A stretch of 64,000 nt of DNA from CAZYFH01 sp965197395 (lineage in GTDB: Bacteria > Acidobacteriota > Vicinamibacteria > Vicinamibacterales > UBA8438): the NCBI GenBank assembly GCA_965197395.1, contig CBDANB010000006.1, forward strand, positions 1,081,748-1,145,747, in the 5' to 3' direction. Shown here one piece after another: positions 1-8,283 of this stretch. A program made the position numbers and the translations under genes. Each line of letters opens with the position of its first letter. Position 1 is the stretch's first letter. The notes beneath the pieces are model-generated. The model ran no database searches and was not told where the DNA came from. It worked only from the letters and a program-made list of their open reading frames with translations.

Positions 1-114
1 TTCAGCTATGGAAGCCCCTGAATCCGGCTGGTTTCTGGCCTATTCCTCATCTTGAGGCCGACGCGTGATCGGCGAGATCATTCCAGAATCGTGCATACAT
101 TTGTGTGAGGAACC
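1..114 (+). mobile_element. Right end of a family-B-related element, running in from upstream
   Basis: The last 30 bases (TCGTGCATACATTTGTGTGA then GGAACC) match the right terminus of the family B elements at 28105, 45155, 54992 and 56845, with one C-to-T difference. The preceding 84 bases do not match family B, so this may be the end of a related or longer, possibly autonomous, element. One frame of that stretch is open up to a TGA at 65-67 and could be the tail of a protein I do not recognise. The element ends exactly where a TIR reading frame begins, and bases 115-122 (GACTTTCT) are the expected right copy of an 8-bp target duplication. Confidence 0.6.
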
Positions 115-435
115 GACTTTCTCATTGGTCAAGCGAAGCTAGAAGATTCGCCGTTCGAGGTTGCCGATCACTCCTTGAAAGAAGCAGCTCCAGAAAGAAA
201 CTGGCTAGCGAAGGCGACGGCTGCAATCAACCGAGCCGATGTATTGATCATCATGTTGGGCCCAAAGACGAAGACGGCCTCAGGCGTTCTGAAGGAGGTC
301 AAAGTTGCGAATGAACTCAATAAGTCACGATTTCAGATCATCGGATACAAGGACGGCTCGGCAGACTGGGCGGTACCAAACGGCGGACGCACCTACCGGT
401 GGGATTGGGAGAACCTCAAGAAGCTACTTGCCTAG
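115..435 (+). pseudogene. TIR-like (MTH538/DUF1863) protein, 5'-truncated by the element ending at 114
   Basis: An uninterrupted frame of 106 codons starts directly at the element border with no proper start codon. It carries the second half of an MTH538-type TIR-like domain: a hydrophobic strand ADVLIIMLGPKT, then GVLKEVKVANELNK, then the conserved C-terminal RTYRWDWENLKKLL. Family members are effectors or sensors in bacterial defence loci, many of which degrade or cyclise NAD; that activity is inferred from the family and the catalytic half is missing here. An ATG at 175 could start an 86-residue product but would lack the N-terminal strands. The missing part should lie upstream of the window, behind the same element. 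Loss of function is inferred. Confidence 0.75.
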
Positions 436-703
436 AGAGTAGAAGTGGACGGTTACGAATGCGAGGAGCGTCGAATGGATTCGATCCTGCAGCGGAAGGG
501 CTGGTCCACCGTCGAGTGCTGGCCCTGCCCTGAACAGCTTCGCGACTAGCACCGGACCCCACGCCTGCGGCCCAAGGACCATGAAGTCTGCGACGGAAGT
601 GGAATCTTGAGCTTCTCTCATCGCTGGTCCGGTCTGTTGTTTCGAGCCACTACCCTGACACAGATATGGGTATCTGCCTTGGATGTAAGAGAGGAATAGT
701 GTC

Positions 704-2092
704 GTGCGTCTGATCTTCGTTCACGGTTGGAGTGTCACTAATACCGATACCTACGGTGAGCTCCCAGCAGCGTTGAGTGCTGTCGCCTCCAGGTACGGCC
801 TGGAACTGAGAATTCAGCACCTGTATCTTGGGAATTACGTGAGCTTCCATGACGAGGTGACGCTGGACGACATTGCCCGCGCACTCAATCGCGCGCTGCG
901 AGATCTACCAGACAACGATGCCGAAATACAGGAGTTCTCCTGCATTACTCACTCGACTGGCGGACCGGTTGTACGCCACTGGGTGGACCGATACTACGGC
1001 TCGAGAAAACTCGAGAGCTGCCCGCTCAAGCACTTGGTGATGCTCGCCCCGGCCAATCATGGGTCGGCGCTGGCGGTCCTGGGCAAAGAGCGCGTCGGCC
1101 GCATTCAGTCTTGGTTCTCCGGCGTTGAGCCCGGACAGCGCGTGCTCGATTGGCTGTCTCTAGGCGGCGAGGGACAGTGGATCCTGAATCAGAACTTCCT
1201 GTCCTACGACAGCGCACGCAAGGGCTTCTATCCATTCGTCCTCACCGGCCAGGGCATAGACAACAAGTTCTACGATTTCTTGAACAGCTATCTCGTGGAA
1301 CCGGGATCGGATGGTGTCGTTCGAGTAGCCGGGGCTAACATGAACTACCGCTACATCGCCCTCGTGCAAAGCCGGGACGTGGTCCGCAAGTCCCCGCTGA
1401 CCTTCTCCCTGTATCCCACGCCCAAGCGACCGCGAGCGCCCAAGACTGTTCCCCTCGGCGTGTTCAAGAACCTGAGTCATTCGGGTAAGCAGATGGGCAT
1501 CATGCGCAGCGTCAAGCACGAGGCTGCACAAACCACGCCGGTTGTCCAAGAGATCATAAAGTGTTTGCAAGTCAACTCAAGCGAGGCCTACCTGGAGACC
1601 GCCAAGCGTCTCGATGAATTGACAGACCAGCAGCAGGAGGGGAAGGACCGCTTCTCGATGCTCGTCTTCAGTGTCCACGACGACACGGGGAAGAGGTTCG
1701 CCAAGGACGACTTCGATGTGTTTCTTCTGGCCGGCAGCAAGTATCAGCCCCATGCCCTCCCCGGTGGGTTCTTCCAGGATCGGCAAATCAACCGCGTCAC
1801 GAGCAACTTAGTTTACTACCTGAACGCGAACAAAATGGAGGGCATCCGAGATGGCCTTTTTGGGGTGCGCATCGTTGCCCGGCCGACTAGCGGGTTCTCC
1901 TACTATGCTGCAGCCGAATTCCGTTCGCACGGACTCAAGGTGCAGAATATCCTGACGTCGAATCAGACGACCTACGTCGATGTTACGCTGCGCCGCATAG
2001 TCGACAAGAATGTCTTCCGTTTCGCCAAGGCCGACCAGCCGCGTGGATCGTTCAAGCGAGTCAGACCGTCTGGCGAGGAGGCGGACGGCTAG
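704..2092 (+). CDS. Alpha/beta-hydrolase, lipase/esterase-like, possible defence effector
   Basis: This 462-residue protein starts with GTG, preceded by a purine-rich GAGAGGA about ten bases upstream. Residues 4-8 (IFVHG) form the usual oxyanion-hole loop and THSTGG at 82-87 is the nucleophile elbow with Ser84, a GxSxG variant seen in lipases of the PGAP1/DUF676 type. APANHGS near residue 114 also fits that fold. The C-terminal 170 residues contain no domain I recognise. It is flanked by two TIR-like genes. TIR and lipase-like effectors are both common in anti-phage loci, so a membrane-lipid-attacking role is plausible but unproven. No signal peptide is visible. Confidence 0.7.
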   Translation: MRLIFVHGWSVTNTDTYGELPAALSAVASRYGLELRIQHLYLGNYVSFHDEVTLDDIARALNRALRDLPDNDAEIQEFSCITHSTGGPVVRHWVDRYYGSRKLESCPLKHLVMLAPANHGSALAVLGKERVGRIQSWFSGVEPGQRVLDWLSLGGEGQWILNQNFLSYDSARKGFYPFVLTGQGIDNKFYDFLNSYLVEPGSDGVVRVAGANMNYRYIALVQSRDVVRKSPLTFSLYPTPKRPRAPKTVPLGVFKNLSHSGKQMGIMRSVKHEAAQTTPVVQEIIKCLQVNSSEAYLETAKRLDELTDQQQEGKDRFSMLVFSVHDDTGKRFAKDDFDVFLLAGSKYQPHALPGGFFQDRQINRVTSNLVYYLNANKMEGIRDGLFGVRIVARPTSGFSYYAAAEFRSHGLKVQNILTSNQTTYVDVTLRRIVDKNVFRFAKADQPRGSFKRVRPSGEEADG

Positions 2093-2277
2093 CTAGCCCC
2101 GCCGCTCACGGCGCCCCCTGCACCAGTTCAGAGTCCACGAGGGCCGGCCGGTGGTCGAGTGCTGGCCGCTCCGTCGTGGTCGGACCCATTACCCCGCCTC
2201 AGTCGCCCGCGGACAGAGAACCAGGGCCGGGCGCCTTCACAAAGACCCTTGCGCCCTGTTGGGCGGCTGCAGGATCC

Positions 2278-2337
2278 CTAGCGTTGTTTGCTCAGCTCGA
2301 ATTCGTTCGCTTTCTCGGACTTAGCGAAGGCATTTTC
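2278..2337 (-). pseudogene. Detached 3' end of the TIR gene at 3885-4475
   Basis: Read on the minus strand, these 20 codons run in frame to a TAG and continue the TIR gene on the other side of the ISL3 element. Joining the two sides with a single copy of the GAAAATGC duplication gives IENAFAKSEKANEFELSKQR and a stop. This shows that the ISL3 element removed only the last 17 or so codons from the gene. Confidence 0.75.
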
Positions 2338-2343
2338 GGCTCT

Positions 2344-3600
2344 TCAGCAGAATCTGTGGGCGCTTTCTGGCTCCGGCAAGTGCCCCAGCGTGTGGTATAG
2401 GGCGATTTCGAGACATCGATAGGTCCGAAAGCCATAGGCCCTTTTGGTGGTGAGTTTGGCCTTGTTGTTCAATCCTTCGACCGCGCCGACTGAAATCTGC
2501 CCGCAGGCCTTGCACCAGTTCAACAAGAAGGCGCGGTGCGCGCGCAGTGAGCGCGCGACCTTCTTCATCGGGTCGATGCGCGACCGCATCACCTGGATAC
2601 ACCACCGGTCCAAGAACAGGCCCGCCCAGTGGGCCGATCGATACCTCCAGAACGGCGCGAAGTCTTCGCGCAGCAACATGCTGCGCACCGCTTTCAGGTT
2701 GAGGCGGACGAGATCCCGGAGGCGGCTCCGGTCCGCCGTCGTCCGATGGTCGCGGCGCCGCAGCAACAGCCACCGGGCCTTGGTCAGCCACGCCGGACGG
2801 CCCTTGTGCTTCAACGCGCGGACCTCTTCGCGCCGCACGGTGTCGATCGCTGTGTTCATGTTGCGCGCGATGTGAAATCGGTCGAGGATGTGTAAGGCGT
2901 GGCCGGCTTTCTTGGCGACCACCTTGAGATACGGCTTCCACATGTCGCTACAGACGAACTGCAGCGCCTGCGTCCGCGCCGCGCCGAACCAGCGGAAGAA
3001 CCGCAGCACCGTCTTGACGCGGCGCGCCTGGCCGATCCACAGGAGCCGCGTCTGCCCGGGGTCGATCTGGTAGACGAGGGTCAGGTAGCGGTGCCCATGC
3101 TGCCACTGGATCTCGTCGATGCCCACGGCCTCAATCCCCGTCAGATCCTGGTGCGCCCGGCCCCAGTCGACGGCCAGCGCCACGGCCCGGTAGACGCTCT
3201 CCCAGCTGGTCCGAAAGGTCGTCGCGACCTCGCGCCAGCTCAGGCGCTTCGCCCACCGCGCTAGGAACCACGCGTAGGTCGTCGTCAGCTGGTGCTTCCC
3301 CTCCGCCCACGGCACCTGCTCGACCCGCACGTGGCCGCAGGTCGCGCAGTCGACCCGGCGCATGCGATACAGGAAGAAGACGCGGAGGCCCCAGAGCGGC
3401 ACGAACTCGAACCACCGCGGGGCGAGCGTGTCGTACTGAGGGCCGCGGCGCCCGCAGCCAGCACACCGGGGGCCGTTGCGCAGGTGCGGGTAGATGTCGA
3501 CCTCGAGCCGGAGCGTCGTCCCCTGCCCGTGCAGCCGCATGGGCCCATACACGAAGCCGCGATACTTCTGAATCCGATTCAGGATAGTCTTGATCTGCAT
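2344..3600 (-). CDS. tnpA: ISL3-family transposase
   Basis: This 418-residue protein is full length for ISL3 transposases. An N-terminal zinc-ribbon is visible (CAGCGRRGP, later CATCGHV near residues 41-90), followed by a helix-turn-helix stretch SWREVATTFRTSWESVYRA. The DDE catalytic core has GIDEIQWQHG (first Asp), CSDMWKPY (second Asp) and EGLNNKAKLTTKRAYG (Glu). The protein catalyses cut-and-paste movement of the element and, by inference, could mobilise family A and B elements whose ends resemble its own. The frame is intact and starts with ATG at 3600. Confidence 0.93.
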   Translation of the reverse strand: MQIKTILNRIQKYRGFVYGPMRLHGQGTTLRLEVDIYPHLRNGPRCAGCGRRGPQYDTLAPRWFEFVPLWGLRVFFLYRMRRVDCATCGHVRVEQVPWAEGKHQLTTTYAWFLARWAKRLSWREVATTFRTSWESVYRAVALAVDWGRAHQDLTGIEAVGIDEIQWQHGHRYLTLVYQIDPGQTRLLWIGQARRVKTVLRFFRWFGAARTQALQFVCSDMWKPYLKVVAKKAGHALHILDRFHIARNMNTAIDTVRREEVRALKHKGRPAWLTKARWLLLRRRDHRTTADRSRLRDLVRLNLKAVRSMLLREDFAPFWRYRSAHWAGLFLDRWCIQVMRSRIDPMKKVARSLRAHRAFLLNWCKACGQISVGAVEGLNNKAKLTTKRAYGFRTYRCLEIALYHTLGHLPEPESAHRFC

Positions 3601-3693
3601 CCCGCTATTCGCCTCCGAGCACAGTGGTGTCGTTTCGCAACCACCATTGTCTCAGGGTCGAGGCGGGATGCGTTGCTCATGGTGTCGCCCGGA

Positions 3694-3784
3694 CCCTATG
3701 GAAGCTGTCGGCGCCGTGGACGCACAACCCGCGCCCCACCGCGCCGTGGAAAACGCTGCGCGTTTTCCACGAGCTTCCACAGGG
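3694..3784. repeat. Nested inverted-repeat module shared by ISL3 leaders and family A elements
   Basis: About 90 bp have outer arms CCCTATGGAAGCT and AGCTTCCACAGGG and an inner palindrome TGGAAAACGC / GCGTTTTCCA. The same module occurs at 15520-15608, 27982-28071 and 31103-31192 (family A) and at 59308-59397 (ISL3 copy 2). In the ISL3 copies it lies between the transposase start and the nearest terminus. It could be a transposase-binding or strand-cruciform site, or a leader hairpin that limits transposase expression; the sequence alone does not decide. Confidence 0.75.
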
Positions 3785-3884
3785 CATCCCATCTCCTAAG
3801 AAACTGTACCGTTCTGGGACAGTTTCTGGCGTGATTTGATGCGATTGCAGCGCATGGGACGCTACGAAGTCACCCACCGATAGG

Positions 3885-4475
3885 CTAAATCGCCCACAGA
3901 TTCTGCGGAGGAGCCGCATTTTCAATGTACTTGTCCGGATCGGCAATGAAGTCTGACTCATCGACTAAGGAGACATAGGAACCGTTCAGTGGGCTGTACG
4001 TCTTGCAGTTCAGGCAGGTGTAGGTCTTCTTCTTCTGGTTGTAACGATTGTCCGCGATAATCGGATAAAGCTTCGCTTCGGCGATGCTCCGAACTGTGCA
4101 GCCGTCATTCTTAGTAGTTGTTGTGGCTAGCCAATCGCTCCCGCCGTTCACCGCCTGAATTACGCCAATGACGCCATTGGTCTTAGAAGTTCGGCCTTTG
4201 CGAGAAATCTCCTTCAGCGAGTATTCAATCTCCCAATCGACCCACTTGCTTTGCTTGATGCTCGGTGAGATGACAACAATCGTGACCGAGGTGTCATACA
4301 TCATGTCCGTCAGGGTTTGCTTAATGTTCTCGGTCGACGTATCGGTGAGATCGGGAGAGTCCGAAGTTTCTTCCTGGTAGTAGGTTGCATCTGCACCAAG
4401 AGCTTCCAGGATACGATCCCGAACTGTTTGTGCTTCGCTGTACTTATATGAAATAAATGTCTTTCTTGGCATCGC
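3885..4475 (-). CDS. TIR-like (MTH538/DUF1863) protein with its C-terminus replaced by ISL3
   Basis: From the ATG at 4475 the product begins MPRKTFISYKYSEAQ, the classic first strand and helix of a TIR-like fold. It continues with VTIVVISPSIKQSKWVDWEI (central strand plus the conserved Trp-Glu helix) and GVIGVIQA. A CLNC pair near residue 150 may bind a metal. The frame now runs into the ISL3 end and stops after six foreign codons. The original last 17 or so codons lie at 2278-2337. The TIR core is intact, so some activity may remain. An earlier in-frame ATG at 4601 is less likely, because family members start at the MPRKTF position. Defence effector role is inferred from the family and the neighbouring DUF4062 and hydrolase genes. 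Confidence 0.8.
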   Translation of the reverse strand, partial: AMPRKTFISYKYSEAQTVRDRILEALGADATYYQEETSDSPDLTDTSTENIKQTLTDMMYDTSVTIVVISPSIKQSKWVDWEIEYSLKEISRKGRTSKTNGVIGVIQAVNGGSDWLATTTTKNDGCTVRSIAEAKLYPIIADNRYNQKKKTYTCLNCKTYSPLNGSYVSLVDESDFIADPDKYIENAAPPQNLWAI

Positions 4476-4630
4476 GCCGCAAGCCTCCTGTTTAGTTATC
4501 AGCAAAACGTTCGCGCCACACAGCTGATTCCAGGGGGAGGCGAAGTCCCGGTCGATCGCAGCCAAGGTGGAGCTTCCTCCAGTCGCGCGGGCCGCCGCCA
4601 CCGTGTTTCGCGGCGGCCCACTTCGGAATG

Positions 4631-5800
4631 TTAGAGTCGAACCCGTCCCTCTACCAAGTGTCTGCGCCCGCGTCTTTCGTTAACGTACCGGCGCCGCGGT
4701 TCCCATTCTAGTTCGAGCTTCCGCAAGCCTCCCACGGAGGCTCCGAGTTTGAACTGCGTCACTCTGGCCGCCCGGCCGGAGCCAGCCAACTCGTCGATGA
4801 TCATCACTTCGGCGAGCGAACGCACGATCTCGTCCGGCGCACCTGCCTCGCGCAGAAGCCCAAGAGGGTCCGGCATTTTGGCCATGAAGTCCATGTCCTG
4901 TCTGGCCAACGGGTTCGGTTCGCCGAACAAGGCAGTGCGAAGCGCCACGTCGGTCAAGTCGTCTGGAGTCATGTCAGCGAGTGAGACCTCAAGCATGTTG
5001 TCTTGGTGCCCATCGACGATCTCCAATTGCAGCTGCATCAACCTGGAACGCGCGGTCGTCGTAGTGCTCCCGACGCTCGCCACTCGAACACGGCGACAGC
5101 GCCCGGCCCATGTGAAGCGGTGTTCCTCTCCCGCACCGAAGTCGTTCGGAGCGGCGGTCTCCAAAGCGTGTGCTACGTCATCGCTTTGGACACGCGCCGT
5201 AACGGAAATCTCGTTTCCGGCGTGTACGACCATGGTGGCCCGGAAAACAATGGAGCCCAGCTTGGTCCACGGGGCAAGATCTTCCGCCGCGATACCGCGA
5301 AGCCGCTCGCCAACCTGCCGCTCGAGATCGGCAGCAGAACGGAACGCAGGGACCACGTGAAATACACGAACCTCGTCGAGGAACGACTGCTGTGGCCCCT
5401 CACGATGCTGCGTATCGAGCGCCCAGACCGCCATCCGCAGCCCCTGCTGCTCGGCGTGTCGGAACTCCGTGTGCGTTGCAGAGAAGCGTGTAGGTAGGGG
5501 CCTGCCGTAGCTCTGGCCGAGAATGCCGACGTAGATCTGGCTGGTCTCGACCTCACCAAGGTAGGCGTCCAACGGATCCGCGTCGCGTCCGCCGAATTCC
5601 TCGAACATCACGGGCTTCGCACCCAGCGAGCGAACGCCATTGGCTACGGCCGCGCGCTCCTCGCCAAGTTCCGCCATAAAGCTCGAGATGAACACCCGCT
5701 TGTCCAGGGCCCACTCCCGCACGTCCGAGTCCTGAGGGACGTGCGCCGCGGCTGCACGGTCAATCAAGAGCACGTCGTGTTCATCGTCTTGTGGCCACAT
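4631..5800 (-). CDS. DUF4062 (TIR-related) domain protein
   Basis: The 389-residue protein holds KRVFISSFMAELGEERAAV at residues 34-52, followed by GAKPVMFEEFGG, DPLDAYLGEVETSQIYVGIL and LGQSYG. These are the hallmark blocks of DUF4062, a TIR-related domain often fused to NTPases or found in defence loci. The remaining 230 residues are an alpha/beta region with no family I can name. The start is uncertain because several in-frame starts precede the conserved block. It is divergent from the small zinc-ribbon ORF and runs codirectionally towards the TIR gene at 3885-4475, with about 155 bp between them. That arrangement suggests a TIR + DUF4062 defence module; function is inferred. Confidence 0.75.
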   Translation of the reverse strand: MWPQDDEHDVLLIDRAAAAHVPQDSDVREWALDKRVFISSFMAELGEERAAVANGVRSLGAKPVMFEEFGGRDADPLDAYLGEVETSQIYVGILGQSYGRPLPTRFSATHTEFRHAEQQGLRMAVWALDTQHREGPQQSFLDEVRVFHVVPAFRSAADLERQVGERLRGIAAEDLAPWTKLGSIVFRATMVVHAGNEISVTARVQSDDVAHALETAAPNDFGAGEEHRFTWAGRCRRVRVASVGSTTTTARSRLMQLQLEIVDGHQDNMLEVSLADMTPDDLTDVALRTALFGEPNPLARQDMDFMAKMPDPLGLLREAGAPDEIVRSLAEVMIIDELAGSGRAARVTQFKLGASVGGLRKLELEWEPRRRYVNERRGRRHLVEGRVRL

Positions 5801-5832
5801 GCTCGTATTATGATGTAGCTAGCGGGGGTTGG

Positions 5833-5976
5833 ATGAAGACCATTATTGCTCGCTGCCGCCGATGTGGACACGAGTTCCGGGCGGAGATCCTGGACCGCGA
5901 AGAGGCGCGAGACCCCGGCAGGCCGTCTGCGAAGTTGAGATGCGAGCGGTGTCGCAGCACTGACTTGGACACTTGA
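5833..5976 (+). CDS. Small zinc-ribbon protein
   Basis: The 47-residue product begins MKTIIARCRRCGHEFRAE and ends with LRCERCRSTDLDT. The two CxxC pairs, 28 residues apart, form a typical zinc ribbon. It has no other domain. It is divergently oriented from the DUF4062 gene, with its upstream region overlapping that gene's start. The role is unknown; a regulator or a rubredoxin-like accessory is possible. An upstream in-frame GTG at 5791 exists, but the ATG places the first strand normally. Confidence 0.55.
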   Translation: MKTIIARCRRCGHEFRAEILDREEARDPGRPSAKLRCERCRSTDLDT

Positions 5977-6018
5977 GTCGTGAGCACACTCGGTGAAGAT
6001 TCCGCAACCCCCCGAGGT

Positions 6019-6137
6019 TTCGTGACATGCTCGGTTCCGTCCTGACGGAGCGCTCGCTCGTACGCCCGCCAATTCCCAACGCGATATCTAGTCTTGTACT
6101 TCGGATGAATCCTCGACTTCACGGCGAGATCGTGCAC
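6019..6137 (-). pseudogene. IS5-type transposase N-terminal fragment
   Basis: The minus-strand peptide includes KYKTRYRVGNWRAYERALRQ, which matches the characteristic N-terminus of IS5-group transposases (KYRxxNWxxYxxAL). After this the frame loses similarity. It is a remnant only; no catalytic region or termini are visible. Confidence 0.6.
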
Positions 6138-6368
6138 CGCCGGCCGTCAAGAGGACGAACGGATCGGCGATCGCCTACCGGAGGGCGGCGGAGGAACCGT
6201 GCACCAACGCGCTGGAGGGCGACCGGGACTTCCCATTCGCCCGATCCGCCGTGCGTCATTCCCTCGATACGGTGTCATCAAACCGTGTCACTCGCACTCG
6301 AAACACCACTTCTGCCACAGGCTGCTAGGCTGATAATCGGATTCCCGAGACGATAATCGTCTACGCCA

Positions 6369-6545
6369 CTAAGCCTTTACCTGCATCCACGTCAGAGCCC
6401 GGTCGGCGTAGTGTTGTTCGTCTATCCGCACGACAGAGTCTCGCGCGTCGGCGATCACGGCGGCCATGTCCAACCACGTTAGCAGCGTCACGGCCCGCAG
6501 GTTCGCGAGGCCGTCGGGCCGATGGCCGAGGAGGAGTCCCATAGT
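6369..6545 (-). pseudogene. Unrecognised coding fragment (3' end of a gene)
   Basis: The minus strand reads GLLLGHRPDGLANLRAVTLL, then TWLDMAAVIADARDSVVRID, and finishes ALTWMQVKA before a TAG. It has the composition of real protein, with amphipathic helices and no rare run. I do not recognise the family and no start is visible. The flanking 5984-6660 stretch otherwise holds only the IS5 remnant. Confidence 0.35.
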
Positions 6546-6701
6546 CCCCGCGGGCCAACGTGCCGGTACTCAACTCACTTGCTCTCTCGGAAACCTAGTA
6601 CGGTACAAGTTGACAGCCAAGATATCTACAAACTGTGGCCCAAATAAGTAGCATGCTCGTAATGAACCGTACCGGGATCTTCGGAGACTGGATTCATTGA
6701 A

Positions 6702-7598
6702 TCAGGCCACCTTGGCCTGCTCATAGTACTGCGCTTCAAACTCTGCCGGCGGCACGTCTCCAATCGGTCCCAGCAACCGCCGCATGTTGAACCAATCCAC
6801 CCACTCCAGCGTGGCGAATTCCACGGCCTCGAGCGTGCGCCACGGCCCTCGTCGTCGAATCACCTCCGTCTTGTAGAGTCCGATCACCGACTCGGCGAGG
6901 GCGTTATCGAACGCATCGCCTTGGCTCCCGACCGATGGCGCAATGCCGGCGGCCGCGAGACGATCCGTGTACCGCATCGAAAGATACTGCGTGCCGCGAT
7001 CGCTGTGATGCACGAGGCTGGTCAGCGCGTCGCCGCGGCGCGCGTAGATGGCCTGCTCCAAGGCGTCGAGCACGAAGTCCGTGCGCATCGAGGCCGACAC
7101 CCGCCAGCCCACGATGCGCCGCGCGAAGACGTCGATCACGAACGCCACGTAGGTGAACCCACCCCAGGTCGCCACGTAGGTGAAGTCTGAGACCCAGAGC
7201 TGATTCGGACGGGTCGCCACGAACTGGCGATCGACGAGATCTGCGGGCCGGCTGCCATTGCCCGCGTGCGTGGTCGTGATCCACGCGCGCCCACGCCCCG
7301 CGCCTTCCAGGCCCATCGCCCGCATCAGCCGCCCCACCGTGCATCGTGCCACGCAGACCCCTTCGCGACGCAGCTGTTTCCAGACCTTGCGCGGCCCGTA
7401 CACCTGATGATGCTCGTCATACACCCGCTGAATCTCCGGGCGCAGCGCATCATCGCGTTGTGCCCGGGCCGAGCGACGCGTCGGATCGACCTGCGCCGCC
7501 CGATGGCGGTGATACGTCGAGGGGGCGATCGGCAGCACGGTGCAGATCGGCTCGACCCCGTACTGATCCCGATGGTCGTGAATGAAGCGAACCATCAC
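6702..7598 (-). CDS. IS3-family transposase OrfB (integrase core)
   Basis: The 298-residue protein has the HTH_21 region (YGPRKVWKQLRREG, residues 67-80) and an rve integrase core with the DDE residues in WVSDFTYVATWGG, HHSDRGTQY and DNALAESVIGLYKTE. It overlaps orfA by 4 bp, as is usual when a programmed -1 frameshift makes the OrfAB fusion. It is intact. Confidence 0.92.
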   Translation of the reverse strand: MMVRFIHDHRDQYGVEPICTVLPIAPSTYHRHRAAQVDPTRRSARAQRDDALRPEIQRVYDEHHQVYGPRKVWKQLRREGVCVARCTVGRLMRAMGLEGAGRGRAWITTTHAGNGSRPADLVDRQFVATRPNQLWVSDFTYVATWGGFTYVAFVIDVFARRIVGWRVSASMRTDFVLDALEQAIYARRGDALTSLVHHSDRGTQYLSMRYTDRLAAAGIAPSVGSQGDAFDNALAESVIGLYKTEVIRRRGPWRTLEAVEFATLEWVDWFNMRRLLGPIGDVPPAEFEAQYYEQAKVA

Positions 7599-7924
7599 TT
7601 CCCGCGGCGGTCGAGCTCCGCCTGGGCAAAATACGCGGACGCCTTCCGCAGGATCTCGTTCGCCCGCTTCAGCTCGCGAACCTCGCGCTCCAGTTCCTTG
7701 AGGCGCTCTCGCTCGCTCGTCGTCAACCCTGGGCGATAGCCGGCGTCACGCTGTGCCTGGCGTACCCACTTCCGTAGCGTCTCGGCCATGCAGCCAAGCT
7801 TCGGCGCCACCGACTGCAACACGCCCCACTCCGACGCGTGGGTGGCGCGATGCTCCTCGACCATCCGAACCGCGCGCTCACGCACCTCCGGAGAAAACCG
7901 ACTTGGACGTCCCATAGACCCCAT
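7595..7924 (-). CDS. IS3-family OrfA (helix-turn-helix)
   Basis: The 109-residue protein begins MGSMGRPSRFSPEVRERAV and contains the IS3 OrfA helix-turn-helix (LGCMAETLRKWVRQAQRDAG) and a C-terminal leucine-zipper-like coil (ERLKELEREVRELKRANEIL). It binds the element ends and supplies the N-terminus of the frameshifted transposase. Confidence 0.9.
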   Translation of the reverse strand: MGSMGRPSRFSPEVRERAVRMVEEHRATHASEWGVLQSVAPKLGCMAETLRKWVRQAQRDAGYRPGLTTSERERLKELEREVRELKRANEILRKASAYFAQAELDRRGK

Positions 7925-8225
7925 CCTCCCAAGTAATGAGGTCTCCGAGAAACCCGGGGCGATTCACATCGCCCGCAAGGTCTCCTGCGCCGTCGTGTCT
8001 TACCCTTGCTCCGACCCCGTGTTCTACCTCAGGACGCCTGGTTCAACAATGTGACCGCAGCATCGATGGAAGTTGAAACGGAAGGAGCTTGCACCGTCGC
8101 TCAGCGTGTGCAACTTTGTGCAACAGTTTCCAGAACACGGCACCACAGACGGCCACGATCGGCCACACCAAAAGAAAACCGACCCCGTTTGACCGAGGTC
8201 GGCTGCAATTGCCTTCGATTGCGAG

Positions 8226-8272
8226 CTGTCTTCTAAACCGAGGGTCGCTGGTTCGAGTCCAGCCATATCGAC
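8226..8272 (+). tRNA. 3' fragment of a tRNA (Arg-TCT-like), probable attachment-site scar
   Basis: The segment contains the anticodon-loop-like CTTCTAA, a variable region and a perfect 5-bp T-arm GCTGG-TTCGAGT-CCAGC at 8247-8263, followed by a 3' acceptor strand. The D-arm and 5' half are absent and the anticodon stem does not pair well, so this is not a functional tRNA. Such 3' tRNA segments are left by integrases that use tRNA genes. It lies exactly between the mobile-rich island (1-7966) and the metabolic genes. The antisense frame gives the familiar spurious peptide GLEPATLGLED seen across tRNA genes. Confidence 0.5.
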
Positions 8273-8283
8273 CCCCTGTCTGC

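Larger units (their letters stand above)
2338..3915 (-). mobile_element. Complete ISL3-family insertion sequence, copy 1
   Basis: The 1578-bp element is bounded by inverted repeats beginning GGCTCTTCAGCAGAATCTGT and GGCTCCTCCGCAGAATCTGT. It is flanked by a perfect 8-bp duplication GCATTTTC at 2330-2337 and 3916-3923, the size typical of ISL3. It holds one transposase gene (2344-3600) and a roughly 310-bp leader between that gene and the right end. The leader contains the nested inverted repeat also present in family A elements. A second, damaged copy lies at 59246-60745 and lacks about 70 bp of this leader. The element sits in the 3' end of a TIR gene. Confidence 0.93.
6663..7966 (-). mobile_element. 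IS3-family insertion sequence, copy 1
   Basis: Inverted ends TGAACCGTACCGGGATCTTC (6663) and TGAATCGCCCCGGGTTTCTC (right end, reverse complement) enclose two overlapping reading frames orfA and orfB. Both genes look intact. I see no clear 3-4 bp target duplication, which may mean later rearrangement at one side; the right border abuts the attachment-like region. Confidence 0.85.
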
